Under the pieces are notes generated by a model. It worked only from the letters and a program-made list of their open reading frames with translations, was not told the origin of the DNA and did no database searches. 64,000 nt of DNA from Elusimicrobiota bacterium (GTDB lineage: Bacteria; Elusimicrobiota; Elusimicrobia; FEN-1173), in NCBI GenBank assembly GCA_016715645.1, contig JADJZR010000028.1, positions 278,969-342,968 on the forward strand, written 5' to 3'. This document shows, piece after piece, positions 27,501-35,551 of this stretch. Within the stretch, counting starts at the first letter, position 1. Every line of letters starts with the position of its first letter. The position numbers and the translations under genes are program-made.

Positions 27501-30500
27501 AATTCATTCAGACCAGCCCCCGGCAAAGTGGCCGCCATGGGATCGGAAGAAGCCGAATGGTTCATCGGCAAGGATGCTGAGTCGAAATCAGCGGGTGGCT
27601 CGGGATCTTCTGACTCCTTCTTGCCATCCTCTGAAGCCCAGTCGAGGGCATCTCAGGCTCTGGCTGTTGTGCGCGGTGGAATGGAATGGGAACAACCGGT
27701 GAACGATTTCCATCAGGCGACGGATCCCAACGAACGCTTGGTCGCCGCCAGACGTTTGGAAAGGATGTTCCATAACGCGTTGGATCTTCTGCTCGCTGTT
27801 CACATGGATCAACGGGAGGCGGTCGAAGTATTGGCCAAGCTTGTCCCCTCGCTATCGACAATGAAACCCGTTGGCTTTAGCACTTCACTCTTCCTGAGCG
27901 GAGACTCCTTGCTTCACGTCGTCGGCAACCTAGCAGCGTTGGGCCACCTTCTGGACAATTATACCCCAGACGAATGGGAATCGTTGGACCAAATCAGGCC
28001 GGTCATTCCGCTGGAGCCTGGCGTGAATTACGTGGAGGTCCTGGGCTATACCTTTCCATCCATTCTGGGAACCTGGATGGGAGGGCCGTCCATGGAAGTG
28101 AGGCCTGTCCAAAAAAACTGGAACAACTATGTGGTGATATCCGCGGACCCAACGATTGCCCCCGATCAAGAAATCCTGTTGAAATCGGCCGCTCGGAAAC
28201 GTCTCCTGGCCATGGACGAAAAAGGTCGTTCGCTTTTTGCGACTCTTGCCGGTGCTCCCATGACCCGCCGCGACGTGGAATTTCTCCTCAGAGTGGTGGA
28301 ACAAATGTATGAGGCCTTTAGAGTGTTGGAACAAAAAAAGGGATTGCCCCCTCCCGATTCCCCCCCCGCCTGGGAGAGCCTGAAACAATCGATCAGAAAC
28401 GGTATTGAGCTTTTCGGGGGCGGGGAGGCCATTTCCTCCGATCTCCAACAACAGATCCTGGGTTTGCCACGGCCGGCCAGCCATTGGGACGAAGTGGGGA
28501 CCCTCCATCAGGCTCTCAACTATATGCACCAAAAAGGAAAAGAATTGTTCATCGCGGCGGCAAAAAAGGCCAAAGTGAGTAACACCGTCACAGTGGACGG
28601 TGTCACGATGTCCGTGGCGAACCTGAGCGAGAATCCCTTGGAGTCAAATGACAGGATTGTAAGCCGGGAGTTACGACAATTTCTGCGGGCCTTGGAAAAA
28701 CCCGGGACTGGGCCTGGCGGATCGTTGGAATTGGACGAAGGTTTTTTCAAAGGAAGCATCGATCTGGGGGTCCACAGTGCCGATTTTCTGGCGTCGATCG
28801 CTCCGCCCGAAAACGGTGGCGGGATTAAGATCTCCTATTTTGAATGGCGTCCCAAAGAAGGCAACACGATGCGATTGGCTTTTCTCCGGGAGGTGTTGGA
28901 TAAACTGGGATTTAAAACGGATGTTAGAGAAGGGATGTACTTGGAGGGGAGGCTGGACATTCAGTCCGGGGCTGTTAGTCAAGAACAGGTTGAAAAAGCT
29001 TTGTTTTTATTTGTCCGAGCCCTCTATTACACTCCGGATCTCAACTTGATGTTCGACCACGTCATTCATGCCAAGCATAAAGAAGAGAAACTGGAAATCG
29101 CGGAAGCTTTTGCGGCTACCCGGAGTGACTTTTCCGATCTTGCAGATGTTTTTTTGGCGGAAGAGGCACTTCCATTTTTCCGGAGTGGCAACCAGCAATA
29201 CTCTCCACGATTGGATCACGCCTACCTTACATACAAAGGGAAGGAGGCGGAGCGGAATCGCTTGAGGGCCATCTTAAACGACCGGCTGTCCCGTTGCGGA
29301 TTGTCTCCCATCCCGGAGACCGCCCGTTTTGGACAGGGGGCGATTCAATCGTATTACACCGAACCGCTTTTATCCGCTGTGGCTCGGGGAGAGGTTCTTT
29401 TGGAGAACGAAGGTCCTGTCCGAAATCCGTTTTACCGGCCACTCGACGATCTGGCCAGGGAGTCCCTTGATCGGGGGGACGAATTAATGAGAATGGCCGC
29501 TGGATTAAATGGGCTGATGGCGGACCTGGCGTTCCACCCGATCGGCGCTGTGGGCGAGTTGATTGCGGAAGAGTGCACATTGATCGTTAGTTCCGGGGAC
29601 CGTTTGGTTGTGCGCGGGTTAGCGGATCCCGATTCCGGACAACTTGTGTATGCAACCGCCTCCCTGTTGAAGGGAGAACAGACAATGAGTCGTTTATCTC
29701 TGGAAGAGCTTGGACGGCTTATAAACGCGCAAGAAATAACCCAGGGTCTTGGCGAAGCCCTGAGAACGTCTCAAAAAACCATCTCCGAAAAACGGTTGCG
29801 CGCAAAACCTCGGGAAGAAACCATGCCGGGACTTGTCCATCGAGGAAGACCGATTTCCTCGGGGACCGGGTCGGTTGTGGGGGTCACCACGTTTGATCGA
29901 ACATTTCATGAAAAGGCCGGGGCTCGAGTGGACCATGTCCTGGTTGTGGATTACACCACCCCCTCCGACTTTGAGGCCATGAAAGACTCCCTCGCCACGG
30001 TGACGACTCTTGGAAACCCAGAAACCCATTCAGCGATTACGCTCCGTGAACTTCATCACTCCGGGGTCATCTTTCGCGGCGCTCGTTGGGTGACCCTGAA
30101 CGGAAAGCGTGCGTTGTCTGTTCCCGTCGAGCGGCCTCACAAACCATTCCAGGGGGAGCAGGGTTTGTGGATTACGCCCGGGGTTGATGTGAAGGATCAT
30201 CTGGTGGAAGAGGGATCTGTTCTGTTAATCGATGGGGAACGCGGTGTCGTCTCGATGTTCTCCGGGGATTGGGTTGAGGATGTTTACACGAAGTGGCGTG
30301 ACTTCAAGGAAAATCGAGCTTCGGCGCAAGAGGTCGTGTCATTCGTTGCGTCTTTTAAAAATTGGGATGTTCTGGAATTGGCCCTGTTTTTAGCGGTGTT
30401 CAACGAGGGGCTTGAAGAGACTCAGCGAGCGCGTGTTATTGCCTTACTGGAAGAATCTGTTCCTGAAAATGCGGCAGACGATCGTGTCCGGTTTTACGAG

Positions 30501-33500
30501 GCTAAAAAAAGGTATTTGGAATTGGCGGCTGAAAAAACAGATAAAGATTTAGCGTGGTTAGCTGAAAAGTTTCGCGGGGCCTCGACGTTTAACCAAATAG
30601 CGGCTTCTTTTAAACAGATTCAAAACAAAATTCTCTCTCTCGAAGGGTTGGCCAATTTGCTTTCCCTCGTTGCTCCCCGCTCGGCCGATCTCTCCGCTTT
30701 TAACAGTGTGATAAAGACGAAAGGAAAAAACCTCCGAGATCAGTCTCTCAAGGAACTTTCTAAGTGGGATAGAAAAAAAGTGACGCTTGCGGATCTCCCT
30801 GCCATAAGACAAGTCCTGAGACGATCCCAACTTAACGGTGTCCCGTCTAACAACAGGTCTTTTCAGCGGTTGGCCAAAAAAGAACGTGCGTTAACCGATG
30901 ACAAACGCAAAAGGATTCGCAAAGAGAAGGCGTTGGTTTATCCACTGGATAAAGTCGACCGTGATTTCACAAGGGAAGTGGGAGGAAAATTTTCGAACCT
31001 TGGGGAAAGCGAGCTCCTCATTCGGCAAGAAGGAGCATTTGTCCCGCGGGCCTTGGCGATCACATCCCATGCTTTTGATTCTTTCCTTGTCGAACAAGGC
31101 ATCCGTTTGGAATTCCAGGATTTGGCGTCCGAGTTGGACGCTTTTTACGAAAACTCTTCGCCCAGAGATTCTGAGTTTTATGGGCAGGTTCAAGCGGTGT
31201 CCCAGGAAATGAGAAATACGATCGAGTCCCATTCCATCGATGGGGACGGGGATTTGGGAAAGCAATTGCTTTGGGAATTGGAATCGGCGGGTTTAGGAAA
31301 TGTGGCCTTAATCCTTCGTTCCACAGGCGATATGGAAGACAACAACAACGCCGCATTCGCCGAAGAGGCCCGATCGTTTTCAAACGTCAACAGGATTAAC
31401 ATGTTAAAGATGATCCCGAAGGTTTGGGCGTCGTTCTGGTTGTCTCGAGGCGTTGCTTACCGGTCCCATCAAAGAATGAAACAAAAAGACGCCCGATTGG
31501 CGGTGATGATCCAAGAATTGATTCGCGGGGAAATTTCCGGGGTGCTGATGACCGCCAACCCGAATACGGGGGAAGATTCCCTCGTGATCACGGCCGGTTA
31601 CGGTTTGAACGAGGGAATTGAAAAAAATCAAGTGGAATGCGACGAATACGTTGTCCGAAAATCGGATGGAGAGTTGATCGCCAACCCCACCATCCCTCAA
31701 AAACAAAAAAAAGTTGTTGCGAATCCAACGGGGGAGGGGACAATTCTTGCGGATGTTCCACTGGAGGACCAGAAACGCCATGTCCTTTCGGCGGATCAAA
31801 TCAAATGGCTTGTCCGAGTTGGAAACGCACTTCAAACATACTATGGACACCCCCGGAACGTCGAATACACCTTTGTCGATGGGAAATTGGCCATCCTGCA
31901 AGACCGGGCGATTACAACCATTAATGAGGGACTAATTCCTCGTGTGGGCAAAGAATCAAAACCCCGTAAGTCCCGATGGGGTTCATTAATAAGTTGGCTA
32001 ATCTTATTTATGACTTTCGGGTTCTTTGATTTCCACAAGCAAGCCAATGCTTTTGAATTGTTGAATCCGTCCTCTTATGTGGAAGGGGTGTACAGAGCTG
32101 TATCCTCCGCTCCTGTTAATCCAGACTTAGAAGGTAGAAAGGCAAGGTTAAGAGATAAGTTGGGTTCGCTTCTTCCGGTTGTTCCAGGCGCTCCAATAGA
32201 GGGGGATGCGGCCAACAACATTGCGAGGGCCTTGCAGGACGCACTTATCCTAGACCCCCGGTTGGCGGTTGAATTCGCTTCACGGGTTGTGGATTCGCAG
32301 GTACAAAACCTCTGGCTGACTCATTTTTCGAGGATTATCTTATTGATGGAAAATTCGGCCGAGAAACCTCCCGCGGAAACGAGCGAACTCGTGGACCTGG
32401 CTGCTCGGATGTTGAACGAGTTTAACAGGCCTTTTGAGGAAGCTTCCGAAATGGAGGCGTGGTCTATTGTGGTTGATGTGGTCGAAGATTTTTTTCTCAA
32501 ACTTCCCAAAGAATTGCAGTCGGAATTGATTGATCGGATTGATGGTTCGTGGCTCTCTCTCGATGACGCTCGGGAGTATGCGGGGGACGAATACATTCCG
32601 GAATGGCTCCGACGTGTCTCTGCCCGTAAAGTGGCACAGGCCCAGGAAGACGGTAATAATAAAATTGAGCGGGCTCCTTCCGGTAACCCGGCCCTTGTTT
32701 TCTTGAACAATCTCAATTCTTCAAACAGGGCCGATTTGTGGGGGAATGTTCAGGATTGGGCTCGAGAAATTGTGTTGGGCACCAAAGGCTCTTTGGACGA
32801 CCGGATTAACAGATTGAACCCATTGGAAGCCTATGTGCTCATGGCCGTGTTGTCCCGTCCGGACCGGGCCATGCCGGTCGACCCACAGCTTGCTGCCCAG
32901 GTTCGCGCTCAGCTGTGGGTAAAACTGACGGCCGGTTTGAAGGCGGAATTTGATCAAGGGATTGATCGCGAAGGAGGGAGCCCTTACGGGCCCTTGACCC
33001 TGTTGGCATTTTTTGGAGAGGGATTCGGCCAAAAGGCGTTTTTTGATTACGCCATCGAGTCGGGCCAATGGAACAATTTCTTTGGTATGGTGCCCGCCGC
33101 CTTAAAAGATCATGTGTCGGCTGTCGCAGAAAAAGTGTCTCCCGCTTCTTCGGCTTCTCCCCTGGGACTGCTCCCTTTAATCGGTCGGTCTGTCTACAAC
33201 TTCTTGATCCGCTTCCATGTCAATAGTCGTTTGGCTGCCGGAATTGCGGGGGTTGCGGAACAGGGAGTTCTTGTTTCTCTGGCCGGTGGAATGGCTTGGT
33301 TACTCAACTGGGTTTTTGGGATCGGTTTTATTTGGGGACTTATCTTGTCCACGTCAATAATTTGGAAGATGTTTCCAAAATCCCACGGGAGTCGGGTTTT
33401 TGTTTATGACGAGTTGAGCGCAGGGTGGGACTTGAAGCTTGTTGATGTGACGGACGATCACATCCGTTCCCTTCGGCGGGCCAGCAATTGGTTTTTCGGG

Positions 33501-34682
33501 TCGTTTTTGGTCGTCACTCTTATCCCCGTCGTACTCCCCTTACTTGGAATTGCCGTTCCCGGTTCCCTCGAGCAATGGTTTTTTGCGGGAGCAACCATTT
33601 CATCTTTAATTCATGGCCTGGGTAATTCAATTAATTTGTCTACCGGTCGAGTGGCGGCTCTAGGGGGAGAAGATGGGGCTGATTTTCAACCACCAAGAGG
33701 CGATCATAATCCTATATCGAACAACCTTGCAATTGATATTTCCCCCCAGCGTGGTTCCTCCCAAAGTAGCGACCATGTCTCAGCTGACATTCGACGGATC
33801 CTTCTCGGAGGAGAGGCGGGGACAATTATTCCTGCAACCGTGCTGACGGTGTCGATAGATGCGCTTCGCAAAAAGGTGGCCGATGACCGGCAACTCCTGG
33901 CCCAAAAACGGGACGCAATGGTTGTGTCTCTTGGTCTGGGCACCGATGTTTCTGAAGAGTCCATCGCGGCTGTGCTGGCCCGCGGGCATGGAGGAAACTC
34001 TGTAGATAAAAAGACCGTTACAGAAGAGATTACCCTGTTTCTGACCTCATCCTTGGTTGATTTGGATGGAGATACTGCGTTGGAAGTTGTTGTAAGCAGG
34101 GTTACTCAAATTGTTGACGCCTATCACGCCGCCCAGGGGTTGTTTGACTCTGAAAAGGCTTTGACCAGGGCCATCGTTGGGGGAGGGGAAATTGCGCTTG
34201 AATTGACGGTCCCTATGGTGCGGGGTGATGTAAAGCTTCTTACGCCTGCGGAAAATGCCCAATGGGATCGACTTAAGAGATTGGCCCAGGCCGCTTCGAG
34301 AGGTGAACTTAAAAAACCCGTTCGTCTGGTGATCCCGGAAGGAATAACAAAAGCGGAAGTGGAAAATGCTCTTTCTCTTGGAGGCGCCGGGGGCTTGTTG
34401 AAAAATATTTCCACCAAACCCAAGAACGAATTGGCCTTAGCAGAAGGAAAATACTCTCTCAGAAGATTTGTCGATTGGGTTCGGGGGGATAAGGAGGGGA
34501 AGGCGGGTACCATTGAAATGTATCTCATGTTTCGAAATGAATGGTATTGGGACAACCTTGTGGCAGAAATTCAGAACAATGTCCGAATCCTCGTGGATGT
34601 TCTGCCCGGACTTGTCATGGATGCGACTCGTGGTCTACCGGAAGGCCTTAAACGCCTCATTGTCGTAAATATGTCCGCATAA
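24474..34682 (+). CDS. Giant modular protein B, C-terminal fragment (radical SAM, PEP-utiliser swivel, PPDK-type ATP-binding)
   Basis: The open frame begins inside the IS; host codons start at 24675, in the same frame as 23294 once 1380 nt are removed. Modules by position: a radical SAM-like CSNLCLHCYA motif (Cys codons at 25332, 25344 and 25353); membrane segments at 26290-26700; membrane repeat 1 at 26991-27506; a swivel-like domain at about 29890-30260 with ETHSAITLREL, aligning with the TSHAA His motif of PPDK; a PPDK_N-like ATP-binding domain at about 30950-31925 (VPRALAITSHAF, LRSTGDMEDNNNAAFAEE, MIQELIRGEISGVLMTANP, NVEYTFVDGKLAILQDRAIT); a hydrophobic segment ending QANAF at about 31975-32055; membrane repeat 2 at 33111-33629; and a C-terminal domain shared with giant A. 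No PEP barrel is visible. The fragment lacks a signal peptide, and its own start (perhaps ATG 24699) is uncertain. Confidence 0.78.
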   Translation: MMPLPANNFVALKTNERCESMVLRHFASSRYGRLNNDLIPRGLDTRFIFTLCALSPFSHYLEKNPYFGLLQVTVRMVSHLQRRENIEPMGFEEFKEWGQNRTFPTAPLNTFLENHLSEFTSGLNGFKGNNEVIQTLLKLLLSGKLDLANVAFALRGSGLSPIESARLIGLLFRHGRPEELEDFRDQIVYFNPSFEPARQESRNNIKDRLRYFLALGDSLSEEGQKYANELRQALQAKSPSETLKKLEERFPSQENPQLDYFAPLQAPTEGWTSVIENLDILQVTQGCSNLCLHCYASPSGNVHPMPFYRILQLLEVMKRNNIHPRYLERLYNDNEISDYYDPMFDADFADLFRTLNSQIPISQTLWTTRGWNLGDKIAARGVKKLSAQVRIQEIFPQTRVSIDFFSIRGDLLRSMGRQLEILSRLVEVSSRPIIINSVAPNEWGLAQRAWLSILMSLFPERLLIDGGTTLDISETGRASRLGFSSGARKKDYVVEVPMKGFMITPDGTVRKLSQSGSDRNPIGRLWSSNSASRSPIQPRPIKPSTEHPLSYLLPSIFKEAGTTFDTSQIGLRPGSSNVFLKRAPTPTSVEKDESSSVGLGVGSSNFKAGGMMFWLWRVWNSVVPLRFQMDERSWHRWAFLTEGVFSVFLGFFLTVVWVAVTGDFESLAKVFAGAVLGSFVSGHLADLFTQDRGRAPPNIRAALSIAALSALPLGWGAPAGIVVPLFFAVHNLVNRFLEDLEDPSSGLALLANKIKDHFLFVESAKALLSNQKFHQWLNAISSEVVETSASSENWIEDEQPESIVLPFLRNRGLEAETDLWPRVIDWARKVLLGAVGTLEHVSAVARKVSPSNSDSPLGLLPLIGRPVYTFLISFHVNRRLAAGIAGVVEQGVLVSLAGGLAWLLNWVFGIGFVWGLSSSTAIIWKMFPKSHGSRVFVYDNLSGWDLKLVNVTDDHIRSLRQVSNWFFGSFLVITLIPVVLPLLGFAVPGSLEQWFFAGATISSLIHGLGNSFRPAPGKVAAMGSEEAEWFIGKDAESKSAGGSGSSDSFLPSSEAQSRASQALAVVRGGMEWEQPVNDFHQATDPNERLVAARRLERMFHNALDLLLAVHMDQREAVEVLAKLVPSLSTMKPVGFSTSLFLSGDSLLHVVGNLAALGHLLDNYTPDEWESLDQIRPVIPLEPGVNYVEVLGYTFPSILGTWMGGPSMEVRPVQKNWNNYVVISADPTIAPDQEILLKSAARKRLLAMDEKGRSLFATLAGAPMTRRDVEFLLRVVEQMYEAFRVLEQKKGLPPPDSPPAWESLKQSIRNGIELFGGGEAISSDLQQQILGLPRPASHWDEVGTLHQALNYMHQKGKELFIAAAKKAKVSNTVTVDGVTMSVANLSENPLESNDRIVSRELRQFLRALEKPGTGPGGSLELDEGFFKGSIDLGVHSADFLASIAPPENGGGIKISYFEWRPKEGNTMRLAFLREVLDKLGFKTDVREGMYLEGRLDIQSGAVSQEQVEKALFLFVRALYYTPDLNLMFDHVIHAKHKEEKLEIAEAFAATRSDFSDLADVFLAEEALPFFRSGNQQYSPRLDHAYLTYKGKEAERNRLRAILNDRLSRCGLSPIPETARFGQGAIQSYYTEPLLSAVARGEVLLENEGPVRNPFYRPLDDLARESLDRGDELMRMAAGLNGLMADLAFHPIGAVGELIAEECTLIVSSGDRLVVRGLADPDSGQLVYATASLLKGEQTMSRLSLEELGRLINAQEITQGLGEALRTSQKTISEKRLRAKPREETMPGLVHRGRPISSGTGSVVGVTTFDRTFHEKAGARVDHVLVVDYTTPSDFEAMKDSLATVTTLGNPETHSAITLRELHHSGVIFRGARWVTLNGKRALSVPVERPHKPFQGEQGLWITPGVDVKDHLVEEGSVLLIDGERGVVSMFSGDWVEDVYTKWRDFKENRASAQEVVSFVASFKNWDVLELALFLAVFNEGLEETQRARVIALLEESVPENAADDRVRFYEAKKRYLELAAEKTDKDLAWLAEKFRGASTFNQIAASFKQIQNKILSLEGLANLLSLVAPRSADLSAFNSVIKTKGKNLRDQSLKELSKWDRKKVTLADLPAIRQVLRRSQLNGVPSNNRSFQRLAKKERALTDDKRKRIRKEKALVYPLDKVDRDFTREVGGKFSNLGESELLIRQEGAFVPRALAITSHAFDSFLVEQGIRLEFQDLASELDAFYENSSPRDSEFYGQVQAVSQEMRNTIESHSIDGDGDLGKQLLWELESAGLGNVALILRSTGDMEDNNNAAFAEEARSFSNVNRINMLKMIPKVWASFWLSRGVAYRSHQRMKQKDARLAVMIQELIRGEISGVLMTANPNTGEDSLVITAGYGLNEGIEKNQVECDEYVVRKSDGELIANPTIPQKQKKVVANPTGEGTILADVPLEDQKRHVLSADQIKWLVRVGNALQTYYGHPRNVEYTFVDGKLAILQDRAITTINEGLIPRVGKESKPRKSRWGSLISWLILFMTFGFFDFHKQANAFELLNPSSYVEGVYRAVSSAPVNPDLEGRKARLRDKLGSLLPVVPGAPIEGDAANNIARALQDALILDPRLAVEFASRVVDSQVQNLWLTHFSRIILLMENSAEKPPAETSELVDLAARMLNEFNRPFEEASEMEAWSIVVDVVEDFFLKLPKELQSELIDRIDGSWLSLDDAREYAGDEYIPEWLRRVSARKVAQAQEDGNNKIERAPSGNPALVFLNNLNSSNRADLWGNVQDWAREIVLGTKGSLDDRINRLNPLEAYVLMAVLSRPDRAMPVDPQLAAQVRAQLWVKLTAGLKAEFDQGIDREGGSPYGPLTLLAFFGEGFGQKAFFDYAIESGQWNNFFGMVPAALKDHVSAVAEKVSPASSASPLGLLPLIGRSVYNFLIRFHVNSRLAAGIAGVAEQGVLVSLAGGMAWLLNWVFGIGFIWGLILSTSIIWKMFPKSHGSRVFVYDELSAGWDLKLVDVTDDHIRSLRRASNWFFGSFLVVTLIPVVLPLLGIAVPGSLEQWFFAGATISSLIHGLGNSINLSTGRVAALGGEDGADFQPPRGDHNPISNNLAIDISPQRGSSQSSDHVSADIRRILLGGEAGTIIPATVLTVSIDALRKKVADDRQLLAQKRDAMVVSLGLGTDVSEESIAAVLARGHGGNSVDKKTVTEEITLFLTSSLVDLDGDTALEVVVSRVTQIVDAYHAAQGLFDSEKALTRAIVGGGEIALELTVPMVRGDVKLLTPAENAQWDRLKRLAQAASRGELKKPVRLVIPEGITKAEVENALSLGGAGGLLKNISTKPKNELALAEGKYSLRRFVDWVRGDKEGKAGTIEMYLMFRNEWYWDNLVAEIQNNVRILVDVLPGLVMDATRGLPEGLKRLIVVNMSA
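24645..24666. repeat. Right terminal inverted repeat of the ISL3 element
   Basis: 22 bp, a perfect reverse complement of 23295-23316. Confidence 0.93.
24667..24674. repeat. Target-site duplication, right copy
   Basis: CCTATTTT, identical to 23287-23294. Confidence 0.93.
26991..27506 (+). repeat. Direct repeat copy 1: membrane module of giant B
   Basis: About 516 bp, highly similar at nucleotide level (by eye) to 33111-33629 in the same orientation and frame. It encodes SAVARKVSP...PLGLLPLIGR...HGLGNS with several hydrophobic helices. Confidence 0.93.
33111..33629 (+). repeat. Direct repeat copy 2: membrane module of giant B
   Basis: About 519 bp; it differs from copy 1 by one extra codon (LSAGWDLK against LSGWDLK) and scattered substitutions. 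Long identical stretches imply recent duplication or gene conversion. Confidence 0.93.
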
Positions 34683-34749
34683 AAAATATAGGGAAGAACG
34701 TTGGCCCACGCCGGGACCAAAAAGGTCCCAAAAGCTCACGTATCTTTTT

Positions 34750-34839
34750 CCCTCACCCTACCCTCTCCCAAGCGGAGAGGGAAAACCGTTGGTTTCCTTC
34801 CCCTCTTGGGGGAAGGTGGCCCGGAGGGCCGGATGAGGG
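34750..34839. repeat. REP/MITE-like palindromic repeat, copy 1
   Basis: A 90-bp element starting CCCTCACCCT and ending GGATGAGGG. It contains three hairpins: CCCTCTCC/GGAGAGGG, CTTCCCC/GGGGGAAG and GGCCCGGAGGGCC. The right half has the same architecture as 60688-60731. Confidence 0.6.
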
Positions 34840-34913
34840 ATTCACCAAAGTGGTGAAAAATGCTCCGTCGGGCTCGGGACGTTATCGGAGCTTTTGGGAA
34901 AAGGTTACAGCCA

Positions 34914-34942
34914 TTGCCAAAATGGGTTTTATCGGGTATAAT
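34914..34942 (+). promoter_or_regulatory. Sigma-70 promoter of the hipBST unit
   Basis: TTGCCA (34914-34919), a 17-bp spacer and a perfect TATAAT (34937-34942), placing the transcript start near 34949, about 65 nt before hipB. CGGGTAT overlaps the -10 region (34933-34939) and its inverted copy ATACCCG lies just before hipB (34998-35004). These could be HipB operator half-sites (inference). Confidence 0.65.
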
Positions 34943-35012
34943 CATGTTTAATCCCATGAAAAATTTTATTTTTTCCGTATGTTGTGCCTAAATCATACCC
35001 GAACGGGACCAT

Positions 35013-35222
35013 ATGCTTTCGGATCTCTCCATATTTGTTAAAGCAAAAAGGAAAGAGGTGGGGCTTACGCAGTGGGATCTTTCCCAAAAAGCCGGGGTGG
35101 GTTTGCGTTTTGTGCGGGACTTAGAACAGGGGAAACGGACCCTTCGAATGGATACAGTGAATAAGGTTCTCATGCTTTTCGGCCAACAGCTCGGTCCAAC
35201 CCCCATGCCGAGAGATGACTGA
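35013..35222 (+). CDS. hipB: HipB-like HTH (Xre) antitoxin/repressor
   Basis: 69 residues with a single Xre-type helix-turn-helix: VGLTQWDLSQKAGVGLRFVRDLEQGKRTLRMDTVNKVLMLFG. This is the canonical HipB DNA-binding fold without extra domains. It is the first gene of a three-gene set in which each stop overlaps the next start (TGATGG at 35220-35225), so translation is coupled. HipB proteins bind operators upstream of their own genes; a strong promoter with inverted half-sites lies just upstream. Confidence 0.88.
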   Translation: MLSDLSIFVKAKRKEVGLTQWDLSQKAGVGLRFVRDLEQGKRTLRMDTVNKVLMLFGQQLGPTPMPRDD

Positions 35223-35551
35223 TGGGTGGACTTTCCCGTTCCGCCGTCTTTGTTGAGACCCAGAAGGCCGGCGAGCTCAGCAAAAATGAATCAGGCTATA
35301 CTTTTGCCTATTCTCCGGAATATCTCAATAGCCCTCACCCGCGACCGGTCAGTTTTTCTCTTCCCTTGCGGGAGGCCCCTTACCATTCTCCCCGGCTCTT
35401 TTCCTTTTTTGACGGCCTTCTTCCGGAGGGTTGGCTACTGGAAGTGACAGCACGGGCCAGCAAAATTGACGAGAACGACAAGTTTGCCCTGTTGTTGCAC
35501 ACCGGCCGAGACCCGATCGGTGCGGTCCGTGTTATTCCCTCCGATGACTAA
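35222..35551 (+). CDS. hipS: HipS-like small protein (HipA N-subdomain 1)
   Basis: 109 residues corresponding to the detached N-terminal subdomain of HipA: AGELSKNESGYTFAYSPEYL, PVSFSLPLRE, FFDGLLPEGWLLE and LLLHTGRDPIGAVRV. In the characterised E. coli HipBST system this small protein, not HipB, neutralises the kinase. That role is inferred here from the same gene order and split. It overlaps hipB by 1 nt, and hipT starts inside its last codons (ATG at 35544). Confidence 0.88.
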   Translation: MGGLSRSAVFVETQKAGELSKNESGYTFAYSPEYLNSPHPRPVSFSLPLREAPYHSPRLFSFFDGLLPEGWLLEVTARASKIDENDKFALLLHTGRDPIGAVRVIPSDD

